Shown here: in pieces, positions 43,545 through 53,197 of the stretch
Layout of the letters: every line of letters begins with the position of its first letter
Numbering within the stretch: position 1 is the first letter of the stretch
Translations under genes and position numbers: made by a program
NCBI GenBank assembly: GCA_016716065.1
Contig: JADJXA010000005.1
Span: forward strand, 323,096-387,095
Source: Candidatus Leptovillus gracilis
Lineage (GTDB): Bacteria > Chloroflexota > Anaerolineae > Promineifilales > Promineifilaceae
Direction of reading: 5' to 3'
Length of the DNA: 64,000 nucleotides
Notes under the pieces: model-generated
What the model saw: only the letters and a program-made list of their open reading frames with translations
Told to the model about the DNA's origin: nothing
The model's database searches: none

Positions 43545-43630
43545 CCGATGGGTTGATGATTGACAGGGGCGAATCTGTCGCGCAGCGACATTGACAATTG
43601 ACGATTGACCATTGACAATTGACCATCATT
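43545..43630. repeat. ATTGACA heptad array
   Basis: ATTGACAATTGACGATTGACC and related words with period 7, preceded by a GCGAATCTGTCGCGCAGCGACA inverted repeat. Located just before the ribosome-binding site of the next gene. Confidence 0.8.
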
Positions 43631-43644
43631 TCTTGGAGGCAACC

Positions 43645-44859
43645 ATGACGTTTAACTTTGACACCGAAATTGACCGCAGCGGGACCGACAGCGTGAAATG
43701 GGGCTATGTGTTTAGAGACGGCCGTTTTACTGCCAGCGACCAAAGCCACGCCAAACACGGCGCGCAGCGGCTGCTGCCGATGTGGGTGGCCGACATGGAT
43801 TTTAGCGCGCCGCCGGCGGTCATCGCGGCGCTGCAAGCGCGAGCGGCGCATGGCGTTTTTGGCTATACAGTGCCCGGCGACAGCTATTATGAGGCCGTAA
43901 TTGAGTGGATGGCGCAGCGTTACGGCCGTCCCGTGCAGCGCGACTGGTTTGTGCTGACGCCCGGTGTGGTGACGGCGCTCAACTTGTTGGTAAGCACCTT
44001 TGTGCAGCCCGGCGAGAAGGTATTGGTGCAGCGACCGGTGTACTACCCGTTTTTTAGCGCCATCACCAACCACGGCGCCGAGATTGTGTCTAATTCGTTG
44101 GTGCTAGAGAACGGCCGTTACCACATAGACTTCGACGATTTAGCCGCCAAAGCCGCCGACCCGGCCGTCAAAATGGCAATTCTGTGCAGCCCGCACAACC
44201 CCGTAGGCCGCGTCTGGACGCAGGAAGAACTGACCCGCTTCGGCGACATCTGCCTGGCAAACGACGTCCTGGTGGTCTCCGACGAAATCCACTGCGACCT
44301 CATCCACCCCGGCTCCACCTTCACCTCCTTCGCCGCCATCAGCGAAGAGTTCAACCAGAAAAGCATCATCTGCACCGCGCCCAGCAAAACCTTCAACCTG
44401 GCCGGCCTCAAAACATCCAACATCCTCATCCCCGACAAGGCCATGCGTCTGGCTTTCCACAAAACCCTGGACCACAACGGGCTGATGGGCGGCAGCGTCT
44501 TCGGCCTGACGGCCACCGAAGCGGCTTACCGACATGGCACAGCCTGGCTGGAAGAGGCATTGGTCTACATCCACGACAATTACCGCTTCATGGCCGACTA
44601 CATCGCCCAACATCTGCCCCAACTGCACGTCATTGAGCCACAGGGCACGTATCTGGCCTGGGTGGATTTCCGCGCCCTGGGCCTAGACCCGGCCCGCCGC
44701 AAACAACTGCTCATGGACGAAGCGCGGGTTTTTCTGGATGACGGGGAAATGTTCGGGCCAGAGGGCGGCGGTTTTGAACGTTTCAACCTGGCCTGCCCCC
44801 GTTCCATTTTGGTCGAGGCGCTGGAGAGGATTCATACGGCCGTATCCCGCCTGCCATAA
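43645..44859 (+). CDS. PatB/MalY-type aminotransferase (cystathionine beta-lyase-like)
   Basis: The start at 43645 follows TTGGAGG; 404 residues. Family features: FDTEIDRSGTDSVKWGYV, LLPMWVADMDFSAPPAV, VFGYTVPGDSYYEAVIEWM, LCSPHNPVGRVWT, VVSDEIHCDLIHPG, and the PLP lysine in TAPSKTFNLAGLKTSN. The WVADMDF and HCDL motifs separate it from ordinary class I transaminases and point to a C-S lyase acting on cystathionine or cysteine conjugates. Three ACGGCCGT octamers fall inside it. It is probably monocistronic. A sulfur link to the 53-64 kb cluster is speculative. Confidence 0.93.
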   Translation: MTFNFDTEIDRSGTDSVKWGYVFRDGRFTASDQSHAKHGAQRLLPMWVADMDFSAPPAVIAALQARAAHGVFGYTVPGDSYYEAVIEWMAQRYGRPVQRDWFVLTPGVVTALNLLVSTFVQPGEKVLVQRPVYYPFFSAITNHGAEIVSNSLVLENGRYHIDFDDLAAKAADPAVKMAILCSPHNPVGRVWTQEELTRFGDICLANDVLVVSDEIHCDLIHPGSTFTSFAAISEEFNQKSIICTAPSKTFNLAGLKTSNILIPDKAMRLAFHKTLDHNGLMGGSVFGLTATEAAYRHGTAWLEEALVYIHDNYRFMADYIAQHLPQLHVIEPQGTYLAWVDFRALGLDPARRKQLLMDEARVFLDDGEMFGPEGGGFERFNLACPRSILVEALERIHTAVSRLP

Positions 44860-45225
44860 TTTTGTGTGCGGCAATTCCAATTTTGCTAGGGGCGGGACGG
44901 CGTGGACAGGCAGCAGCCGCAGCGGACGGCATTTTCCCGCGCCGTCTCGCCCACTGTCGTCTGAACCGGGCGAGACAGGCGGCAGCAGAGATGTTGGAGA
45001 ATGGCCGCGACGTTGGCCCGCCTGTCTCGCCGCTACGAGCAAGTTCACAATTGGCATTGCTGCTTCGTGCCAACGTACCCGCTATAATTGGGGCAAAACA
45101 TTCCTTCAACGGGCAGGTATGTTCTCAGGTGGGGGAATGCACCGCCGGGCATAAGATGCTGTCGGCGACTGGACAGGCAGTTGCTATCAAATGATAGTGG
45201 CTGCAAACAAAAGAGGTGGGTCATC
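44860..45225. other. Non-coding gap with a GC-rich hairpin
   Basis: GGCGAGACAGGCGG (44969-44982) and CCGCCTGTCTCGCC (45018-45031) form a perfect 14-bp stem with a 35-nt loop, and GGCGTGGACAGGC-like words precede it. Frames here are shadows without starts or family resemblance. A TATAAT (45080-45085) lies upstream of the VOC gene, too far from it to be convincing alone. Confidence 0.6.
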
Positions 45226-45627
45226 ATGAGTTACAAATATGAGTTTACCCGGTTACTGGTCTCTAACTTCAAAGCGTGTTTCCTGTTTTATCGAGATGTA
45301 TTGGGTTGGCAAGTTGGGTTTGGAACAGAAAATGACACCTATGCCGATTTTATTTTAGGCACAGTTAACATATCTCTGTTCGACAAACATGAGATGAGCG
45401 AAGTAACAGGCACAACCAATCTACCCGCTCAGACGAATGCCCAAGACAAGGTCTGTCTGGTATTTGCTGTTGAGGATGTTGATGCAACTTGTGAGCAGTT
45501 AAAAGCATCAGGCGTTCAATTGAGTACCGAACCGACCGATCGTCCTGATTGGGGCATCCGCACGGCCCACTTCCGCGACCCTGATGGCAATTTGATTGAA
45601 ATCAATCAATCGCTTCACACCCCCTAA
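45226..45627 (+). CDS. VOC-superfamily (glyoxalase/bleomycin-resistance-like) protein
   Basis: The start at 45226 has AAGAGGTGG upstream; 133 residues. Two beta-alpha-beta-beta-beta modules: FTRLLVSNFKACFLFYRDVLG with FGTENDTYADF, and VCLVFAVEDVDATCEQLKASG with TAHFRDPDGNLIEINQ, whose final Glu is a usual metal ligand. The gene is noticeably less GC-rich than its neighbours and contains no ACGGCCGT, both of which suggest recent acquisition. It could be a resistance protein or a small dioxygenase-like enzyme. Its substrate cannot be read. Confidence 0.9.
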   Translation: MSYKYEFTRLLVSNFKACFLFYRDVLGWQVGFGTENDTYADFILGTVNISLFDKHEMSEVTGTTNLPAQTNAQDKVCLVFAVEDVDATCEQLKASGVQLSTEPTDRPDWGIRTAHFRDPDGNLIEINQSLHTP

Positions 45628-45682
45628 CTGTTAACTGCGGCTGAAGCGCAAAACACGGCTCACAGTTCACGGCTCACGGCCA
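45628..45682. repeat. ACGGCTC/TTAACTG heptad words
   Basis: AACTGTTAACTGCGGC and ACGGCTCACAGTTCACGGCTCACGG. It overlaps the 3-prime end of the STAND gene and supplies its final residues (SREL) and stop. Confidence 0.7.
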
Positions 45683-48113
45683 ACGCCACCGCCGCCACCA
45701 GCGACAACGCCTGGCCTTCCCGCCACGCCTGGGCAAATGCGGCCTCCCCCAACAAAGCCCGCGCATGGCCGATTTTGGCTTCCGCTTCGGCCTGGTAGCT
45801 GGCCGCCGGATTGATGCCCAACTCCTGCCGCAGCCGCTCGCTGGCGGCAAACAGCCGCGCCGCCCCGGCCGCGTCACCCAAATACATGCGCGCCATGCCG
45901 ATGGCCCCCAGCGAGATCGCCAATTCTGGACGGTCGCCCAACTGTTGGCGCAGTTGGATGCTCTCCCGAAAATAACCCAGCGCAACGTCCGGGTTGCCCC
46001 GCTCCACGTTCACTTCCCCCAGGCCATGCAGCGTGTAGCTGAGTGAACTCAGGTTGTTGCTCTGGCGGCACAACTGCGTGCCTTCCAGATACAAGCGCTC
46101 CGCTCCGGCCAGGTCGCCCAGGCGGCGCAGCACAATCGCCAGATTATTCAACGTGGATACAACCGGGCGCGTCTCGCCGGACTGCCGTTGAATCGCCAGC
46201 GTTTGCTCTAACAGCTCGCGGGCACGGCCGTAATCCCCCTGCGTGCCCGCCAAAATCGCCAGGTTCTCCAACGAGCGGCACAACCCCGGTTGGTCGCCCA
46301 CCCGTTCCTGAACCACCAACGCCTGCTCATGGCAGGTCTGCGCCAGGGAAATGTCGCCCTGCACTCTAGCAAATTTACCCATGCGGTTCAAGATCAGGGC
46401 GTGCAGTTCATTCTGTTCCTGGCTCAAGGCCAGCGCTGTTTCCAACCAATGCCGCGCCTGGTGCAAATGGCCGCGAACATACCAAAATTGCTGCAAATTC
46501 TCAACCAGTTCCAGGACAGCGCGGACCTGGGCGGGCGCCTGGGTGCGCCCGGCCAGCGCCACCACCCAGGCCAGGGCGGCGCGCAAGTTGTGGTGTTCTT
46601 GTTCCAACAGCGCCAGCCACAAAACCTGGTCTGCGCTGGCGACCAGATGGGGCTGCGCGGCCGCGGCCAGTGCGGCGTAGTAATCGGCGTGGGCTTGCTG
46701 CACGGCCGTTAACAATCCCCGCGCCTGCAGCTGCTCCTGCGCATATTCACGCAAGGTTTCCAGCATAGCAAAACGGGGTTCCCCCGCCGCGCCTGGTGTA
46801 TAGGTGAGCAGGCTTTTGGCGGCCAGGGTTTGCAAGACGGCCGTTAACCGGGCTTCGTCCGCCGCCTGAGCCAGACCCAACGCGGCCATGACGGCGCGCG
46901 CGGCCGTCGCATCGGCCCCGCCCACAAAAACCCCCATCACCTCAAACAACGCCCGCTCATCGGCCGCCAACAGGTCATAGCTCCAGGCAATGGCGCCGCT
47001 GAGCGACTGCTGGCGCGGCGTCAGGTCGCGTGGGCCGCCGGTAAGGGCTGCCAGGCGTGTGCGCAACTGGGCAAACACCTGCGCCGGCGTCAGCCACTTC
47101 ACCTGGGCAGCGGCCATCTCAATTGCCAGCGGCAGGCCATCCAGCCAGGCGCAGATGCGGGCCACATCGGCCACGTTATCGGCCGTCAGGCGAAAATCGG
47201 GCCGCGCCGCCCGCGCCCGCTCCTGAAACAGGCGTACAGATGGGTAACGGGAAAGATAGGACACGGCCGTATTGGTCGGCAGGCGGTTCACGTCTGGCAG
47301 CGAGAGGGGCGGCACGGGGAATTCATGCTCGCCGTACACATGCAGCACCTCCCGGCTGGTTACCAGCGCCTTCACGCCGGGGGCGGCCGCTAACAAGTCG
47401 GTGATGACGGCGGCCGCGCCTACTACTTGCTCGAAGTTATCCAGAACTAGCAGCAGGCGACACGGCCGTAAATACGCCTTCAGCGCCTGCTGCAGCGGCG
47501 CCAATCCATCCCCGGCGCGCAGAGGTTCGGCTACGCCCAACGCCTCGGCGATGGCCGCGACCACCAGGTCGGGGTCGGTGATGGGGGCCAGGGGCACAAA
47601 AAAAGCGCCTTGCGGGAAAACGGCTGCGGCCGCCAACTGCTGCCCGGTGGCCGCCAACTGCCCAGCGGCGGCCAGACTGAGGCGAGTCTTGCCTGTGCCC
47701 GGCGGCCCGGTGAGGGTGAGCAAGCGTACCCCCGGTTCCTGGAGCAGTTCACATACGGCCGTCACCTCTGGCTTCCGACCGACAAAACTGGTGAGGGGAG
47801 TGGGCAAGTTGCCGGCGGCCGGTTCTGGCGCGGCCGACGTCATGCCGACCGGCGGCGAATAGGCGTCTGGCGGCGGCGGCGTCTGGCTGATCCCGCGCGC
47901 AAACAAGACAAAATTCTCGCGCTCGTCGGCAGCCAGACCCAACGCTTCGGCCAACAAACCGGCTAACTGGGGTGACGGCCGTAAATCACCCGCTTCCAGA
48001 CGACGCACAGCGCTGACCGAACAATGCACCTGCCGCGCCAACGCCTCGCGGCTCAGATCAAACGCTTTGCGGCGGCGCTTCAACCAGTTAGGAAAAGGCT
48101 CAGGCGTGGACAT
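45660..48113 (-). CDS. XRE-STAND-TPR regulator (AfsR-like architecture)
   Basis: 817 residues. A helix-turn-helix of XRE type lies at about 9-62 (LSREALARQVHCSVSAVRRLEAGD). A NB-ARC/AAA ATPase follows: PLTSFVGRKPEVTAV, Walker A LTLTGPPGTGKTRLSLA (about 130-146), Walker B RLLLVLDNFEQV. A winged-helix part and about six TPR-like repeats (for example SLENLAILAGTQGDYGRARE) fill 450-800. Such proteins sense a ligand through the TPRs and regulate transcription. TATAAT lies 8 nt before the ATG, and a perfect dyad stands in the divergent gap with a lipoprotein gene, the likely target. Confidence 0.9.
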   Translation of the reverse strand: MSTPEPFPNWLKRRRKAFDLSREALARQVHCSVSAVRRLEAGDLRPSPQLAGLLAEALGLAADERENFVLFARGISQTPPPPDAYSPPVGMTSAAPEPAAGNLPTPLTSFVGRKPEVTAVCELLQEPGVRLLTLTGPPGTGKTRLSLAAAGQLAATGQQLAAAAVFPQGAFFVPLAPITDPDLVVAAIAEALGVAEPLRAGDGLAPLQQALKAYLRPCRLLLVLDNFEQVVGAAAVITDLLAAAPGVKALVTSREVLHVYGEHEFPVPPLSLPDVNRLPTNTAVSYLSRYPSVRLFQERARAARPDFRLTADNVADVARICAWLDGLPLAIEMAAAQVKWLTPAQVFAQLRTRLAALTGGPRDLTPRQQSLSGAIAWSYDLLAADERALFEVMGVFVGGADATAARAVMAALGLAQAADEARLTAVLQTLAAKSLLTYTPGAAGEPRFAMLETLREYAQEQLQARGLLTAVQQAHADYYAALAAAAQPHLVASADQVLWLALLEQEHHNLRAALAWVVALAGRTQAPAQVRAVLELVENLQQFWYVRGHLHQARHWLETALALSQEQNELHALILNRMGKFARVQGDISLAQTCHEQALVVQERVGDQPGLCRSLENLAILAGTQGDYGRARELLEQTLAIQRQSGETRPVVSTLNNLAIVLRRLGDLAGAERLYLEGTQLCRQSNNLSSLSYTLHGLGEVNVERGNPDVALGYFRESIQLRQQLGDRPELAISLGAIGMARMYLGDAAGAARLFAASERLRQELGINPAASYQAEAEAKIGHARALLGEAAFAQAWREGQALSLVAAVALAVSREL

Positions 48114-48121
48114 AGCCCCGG

Positions 48122-48175
48122 ATTATAACAGCAGCCCCGGCAAAGTGTGTCAGAAATGGTGACACTTTCTGACAC
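48122..48175. promoter_or_regulatory. Perfect dyad GTGTCAGAAA-N9-TTTCTGACAC and STAND promoter
   Basis: Arms at 48147-48156 and 48166-48175 are perfect 10-bp complements with a 9-bp centre that itself holds GTGACAC. TATAAT on the minus strand is at 48127-48122. The dyad lies between the divergently transcribed STAND and lipoprotein genes and is a strong candidate operator for the XRE domain. Confidence 0.75.
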
Positions 48176-48204
48176 TGACTGGCGGCGGCGGCGGCTTTAC
48201 ACTG

Positions 48205-48262
48205 GTATGAGTTGGTTTGTTGATTAGCAAACTAACAAACCCATCAAACCAACAAATTCGTT
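48205..48262. repeat. TTGGTTTG/CAAACCAA inverted repeat words
   Basis: GTTGGTTTGTTGATTAG and CTAACAAACCCATCAAACC are imperfectly complementary. They precede the ribosome-binding site of the lipoprotein gene. Confidence 0.6.
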
Positions 48263-48281
48263 CGCAAAACAGGAGTGAAAA

Positions 48282-48761
48282 ATGAAAAAACTATCTTTCT
48301 TGTTACTGTTTGTCTTACTATTGGCAGCGTGTGGCGGCGGATCGGCGGCCACTATCAACGATATTGCCATTTACCCAGACGCCGCAGCCCTGGAGCCGGG
48401 GGTAGACCCGGTGGCCGATACCCTGGTGAACAACATGGTGCAAGACGCCCAGGTCCGCAGCAGCGCCGGTGTGGGCGGTCAGATCGAGCAAAAGGCATAT
48501 CGCCTGCCGGCGGGAACCACCTGGCAGCAGGTCGAGAGCTTCTACAACGATAAACTGGGCAGCGACGATTGGAAAAGCGGACTGGGTGGCATTGCCGGTA
48601 ACATTGCTGGGGATGTGATGAGTTCGGTCAACCAGAGCAACGACCTTTTCCAGACCGGCATCTGGTCTAAAGGCAAACAAACCCTCACCCTCATTCGTGT
48701 GGCCGATTCAAGCGCCGGTGATGATGCCTTCTTTCTCATCATGTCCCTGGCGACCAATTAG
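48282..48761 (+). CDS. Hypothetical lipoprotein
   Basis: 159 residues with a clear lipobox: MKKLSFLLLFVLLLAAC with GGGS after the Cys. The start follows AGGAGTG. The mature part (INDIAIYPDAAALEPGVDPV, then YRLPAGTTWQQVESFYNDKL and LTLIRVADSSAGDDAFFLIM) resembles small secreted proteins that adopt a single alpha/beta domain; I cannot name a family. It is transcribed divergently from the STAND regulator gene with a shared perfect dyad between them, so it is the likely regulated output. It is followed by the large exoprotein gene after a palindromic hairpin. Confidence 0.75.
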   Translation: MKKLSFLLLFVLLLAACGGGSAATINDIAIYPDAAALEPGVDPVADTLVNNMVQDAQVRSSAGVGGQIEQKAYRLPAGTTWQQVESFYNDKLGSDDWKSGLGGIAGNIAGDVMSSVNQSNDLFQTGIWSKGKQTLTLIRVADSSAGDDAFFLIMSLATN

Positions 48762-48768
48762 CTACAAA

Positions 48769-48801
48769 AGATTGGTCCAATCTTGGAGATTGGACCAATC
48801 T
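48769..48801. repeat. AGATTGGTCCAATC double palindrome
   Basis: AGATTGGTCCAATC and GATTGGACCAATCT form a nearly perfect hairpin; each arm is itself nearly self-complementary. A related pair, GATTGGTTCAATC and GGTTGAACCAATC, is at 62301-62331. Confidence 0.85.
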
Positions 48802-48820
48802 GCCAATTCAAGGAGCTGCT

Positions 48821-51800
48821 ATGATGCGTGATTTTGCCCAACCAGTCTGGCGCGTGTGGTTGAAGTGGGGCGGGGGAACGGCCGTTCTCCTGCTGGCCAC
48901 GTTGTTTGTTTTTGCCCAGCGGCCGGTACACGCCGCCAACCTCACCGTCAACACCCTCACCGACAAACCCATCAACGACCCCACCATAGACGACGGCCTC
49001 TGCTCCCTGCGCGAAGCCGTCGAAGCCGCCAACAACAACGCCCCGGTCAGTACCAATGATTGTCCGGCCGGCAGCGGCGCCGACACCATCACCTTCAGCG
49101 TCTCCGGCAGCATCCAATTCGTCGAGACCATGTACATCAACCCGACATCACCATCAGCGGTCCCATCATTTTAGATGGCAACCAGGCCAGCAACTTTTTC
49201 ACCGTTTCCAGCAGCGGTAAACTAAGCCTGCTCAACATGACCCTGCAAAACGGCAAGAGCGGCTTTGGCGGGGCCATTCAGGGTAATGGCGATGGCAAAA
49301 TCAACGCCGTCGGCGTTTCTTTCATCGGCAACGAATCCACTTTCAGCGGCGGGGCCATCAACACCAACGCTGCCCTCAACTTGTTGGGCTGCAATTTCTC
49401 CGGCAACAAAGCCGGTGAGAATGGCGGGGCCATCCGCTTCAACGGCGGAGCCAGCGAAGCGCTCAACATTGCTGGCAGCAACTTCGCCGGCAACATCGCC
49501 GAGGAAAAAGGCGGAGCCATCGCCCTCATTACCACGTCACCCATGTCCATCAGCGACGCCATCTTTTCCGGCAACATTGCCACCGGGTCACAAAGCGACC
49601 ACGGCGGTGGGGCCATCTACATAGACAACAGCTACGAAGACAACGCCATCAGCATTGTCCGCAGCGCCTTCAACGGCAACCTGACGCCCGGCGGTTCTGG
49701 TGGGGCGATGCAGGTGGCCGGCGATATCCCCGTGACGGTCATGAACTCGTCATTTAACGCCAACATCTCTGGCGGCAGCGCCAGCGGGCGCGGCGGCGGC
49801 GTCTATGTGCGCGGCGGCAATCTGAATCTGGTCAAAACCGCCTTCAACGCCAACGTCGCCTCCCCAAAATTCGACAATACTGCCGGGCAGGGGGGCGCGG
49901 TGTATAACCTGGGCGGCACGGTGCGGGCAGCCAACAGCTCCTTTTTCCTGAATGTGGCCGGGTTGGGCCAGGGTGGGGCGCTGTACAACAACGACGACAC
50001 GGCCGACGCCATCATCGAACTGCGCAACGTGACCATTTCCGGCAACCGGGCCAACAGCGGCGGTGCGATGTTGAACTTCAACGCCGAAAACCAGCGCATC
50101 AACCGCATCGCCTTGTGGAACACCATCATCGAAGAGGGCAGCACCGGCAGCGGTGGAACCTGCGCCGCCGACGCGCCGCAAGACAACGGCAGCAATCTGC
50201 AATACCCGGGCACAGCCTGCGGCGCGGCCGTCGCCAGCGCCGACCCACTGCTGGAAGCGCCCTTTTTTAACGGCGGGGCGATTGCCTCGCTGCTGACGCA
50301 GGCGTTGGGCGCGGGCAGCCCGGCGCGAGACGCGGGCAGCAACACGGTTTGCGCTGCCGCGCCGGTGGACAACGAAGACCAGCGCGGCGACCCGCGCCCC
50401 AAGGGGGCAGCTTGCGACATCGGCGCGTTTGAGGCGGAACCGGCCGTCGCCGGCTACGGCTCGACGCCGGTGCAGCCGGGACCCATCGTCATTGGCAATA
50501 CCAGCGTGGGTGTGCCGATCACCAACACGTTTGCCATTTTTGAAACGGGCAACACCACCCTGACGGTGAGCAACCCGACCCTCGGCGGGGCGAATCCGGC
50601 GGAGTTTGCCGTGCTGACGCCGTTCCCGCTGAACATCCCCAACGGCAGCCGGACGGTGGTGTTGCAGTGCAACGGCACGGCCGTTAACAACCACAGCGCC
50701 ACCCTTACGCTGAGTACCAACGACCCAAACCTGCCGACTGTCAGCTATACCTTGCTGTGCAATGTGCAGGCCGCGCCCGTGCCCGGCTTTGGCTCTATGC
50801 CGGCCGCGCCCGGCCCGTTGGATTTTGGCGCGGTGGAAGTGGGGCAGTCCAGCGTGCTGGACCTGACCTTCATGGAAACAGGCAACGCCACCCTTGTGAT
50901 GGGACCGATTGACATTGCCGGCCCCAACTTTACCGAATTCACCTTTAACGCCTTCGACACGACCATCAACGATGGCGAGCCGCCGGTGGTGCTGCCGATC
51001 ACCTGCACGCCGCAAGATGTAGGGCTGCGCACGGCCGTTATCACCCTGCAAACCAACGACCCGACGCGCCCCAGCGTGACATACAACCTGGTGTGCGAAG
51101 GCGCGCCGCCGCCATCGCCCCATCTTTATCCGCCGGGCATCAGCTACATCAACGGGCAAAACGGCCTCAACAACATGGATGGCATGTACGATGTGGTGGT
51201 CAGTCCAGACGGCCGTCATGTCTACGCCACCGCTTACAACTCCGACCGTATCATCCTCTTCAGCCGCAACCCGTCCAATGGCGAACTGACGCAGGTTGCT
51301 GCCTTCGGCCACGTGAATCTGGACCAACCACGCGGCATCGCCATCAGCCCAGACGGCCAACGAGTGTACGTGGCCGGCGGCGTTTCCGACAATTTCCTGG
51401 TCTACAGCCGGAACAACAGCTCTGGCATGTTGGCTCTGGAAGACGTATGGACTTTGGGCGCTTTTCTGCCCGGTCTGGATGGGCCGGAGGGGATTGCTGT
51501 CAGTCCCGACGGCCGTCACATCTACGTCGCCGCCAACAATGGTGATTCGGTGGTCATCTTCTACCGCGACAGCGATGGCTTTGTGGGCTACGAAGACACC
51601 GTGACCGATGGGACCAACCTGGATGGTGCGCGGCGGTTGGCTGTTAGCCCAGATGGGGCCAATGTGTACATCGCCAGTTTTACCGCGGCGGGCAACGGCC
51701 GTATCGCCACCTATCAACGCAACGCGCAAAATGGGACGCTTACTTTCCAACAACTGCGGTTTGAGGGGCAGCTTGTAAACTGCAACCCCCTCTGCCTGTT

Positions 51801-53106
51801 TATTGATGGGTTGGATGGAGCCTTCGATGTGCTGGTCAGCCCAGATGGACGACACGTTTACACCGCCAGCCTGAACGACAACGCCGTCGCCCGCTTTGTC
51901 CGCGGCAGCAACGGCACGCTGACCTGGGGCGGGCGGCTGAAGGATGGCAGCGGCGGCATAGACAGCCTGGCCGGTGCGCGTGGTCTGGAAATCAGCCCCG
52001 ATGGATTGTCTATTTACGTCGCCGCTTACACCGACAAGGCGCTAACCGTGCTGGACCGCAATCCTAACAATGGGGCCATCTCGCTGCGCCAGGCCATCTT
52101 CCGCAATGCGGTTACAGGGCTTCCAGCGCTCAACGGCGCGTACAGCGTGGCCGTCAGCCCGGATGGGTCCAGCGTCTACACGGCGGCTTACCTGGATGAC
52201 GCTGTGGTGCTGCTGCAAACGGCCAATCCCATCGCCACCCTCACCAGTTTACAGCCGGCCTCGGCGCAGGTGGGCGCGCCGGCCCTGACGCTGGTGATTG
52301 AGGGCGAAGGCTTTGTGCCCGGCTCCATCGCCCGCGTGAATGGCGCCGACCGGCCGACGACATTTGTCACTAGCAGCCGCATCGAAGCCAGCCTGCCCGC
52401 TTCAGATATGGCCGCGCCGGGCACATTGAGCATCTCGGTGTTTAACCCCACGCCAGGCGGCGGCGTGTCGAACAACAGTTTGCCATTTGTGGTACGGCCG
52501 TTAAACCAAAACCCCACGCCGTCCATCAGCTACCTCAGCCCGCAAGGGGAGGCGGCCGGCGGCCCGGCCTTCAGCCTGGCGCTGATTGGCTCGAATTTTG
52601 TCTCTGGGGCGGTGGTACAGTGGAATGGGGCCAACCGGCCAACCACCTTTATCAGCGCCAACGAGGTACGGGCGGAGATTGGCGCGGGCGATTTGCTGTT
52701 GCCGGGAACGGCCGTTATCGCCGTCATCAATCCAGGGCCGGGTGGGGGTACGTCTAATCTGGTCTCGTTCACCGTGGCCGCGCCGGGGCAAAATCCTGCG
52801 CCCACGTTGACCGGGCTGACGCCAACGGCCGTGCCGGCTCGGGGCGCAACCAGCCAACCGCTGCTGGTAACACTGCATGGCGCGAATTTTGTCCAGGGAG
52901 CGCAAGCGCATTGGCAGGGCAGCAGCCGCCCCACCACCTTCATCAGCAGCACAGAACTGCAGATGACGCTGACCGCCTATGATGTCGCTTTCCCAGGGTT
53001 TGGGACGATTGCGGTGGTGAATCCGGCTCCCGGCGGCGGTGAATCCAATGCGCTGACGCTTACTTTGGTCGCCTACCAGGTATATTTGCCAATGACGCAG
53101 CGATAA
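48821..53106 (+). CDS. Mosaic secreted protein: beta-helix, ASH, beta-propeller and IPT repeats, one frameshift
   Basis: The N-terminus has a signal segment (VLLLATLFVFAQRPVHAANL) and GLCSLREAVEAANNN, the start of a parallel beta-helix. The frame breaks at CCC 49141-49143; with one C restored the protein has 1,428 residues. Domains: beta-helix about 105-540 (repeats of SGNIA, GGAI); two ASH-type domains (about 545-650 and 650-762); a seven-bladed beta-propeller of YncE type (about 767-1140, repeated VSPDGRHVYAA); three IPT/TIG-like repeats (about 1140-1422; NPTPSISYLSP, RPTTFISANEV). It ends YQVYLPMTQR, the Chloroflexota exoprotein tail. Role: adhesion or surface binding. Confidence 0.85.
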
Positions 53107-53147
53107 GCCAGGCCAGGCACGCCGCGCGCAGTCGCCGATGAAAGTGT

Positions 53148-53186
53148 AAAAAACCACAAAAGTGTCAGAAGCTTTTGTGGTTTTTT
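53148..53186. terminator. Bidirectional rho-independent terminator
   Basis: AAAAAACCACAAAAG (53148-53162) and CTTTTGTGGTTTTTT (53172-53186) form a perfect 15-bp stem with a 9-nt loop. T-runs follow on both strands. It lies between the convergent exoprotein and Rieske genes. Confidence 0.95.
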
Positions 53187-53197
53187 GCATCGGCCAC

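Noticed and set aside
44860..45225. A small gene in the gap before the VOC gene
   Set aside because: Open frames on both strands are Arg/Ala/Pro-rich shadows across a GC hairpin with no start signal or family similarity.
45660..48113. STAND protein as an anti-phage defence gene
   Set aside because: It has an N-terminal DNA-binding domain and no effector domain, and there are no defence neighbours. A transcription regulator is the simpler reading.
49750..51855. A 700-codon minus-strand frame opposite the exoprotein gene
   Set aside because: It is antisense to a clear modular protein, is His/Arg/Gly-rich in a way typical of antisense frames in GC-rich DNA, and lacks a supported start.
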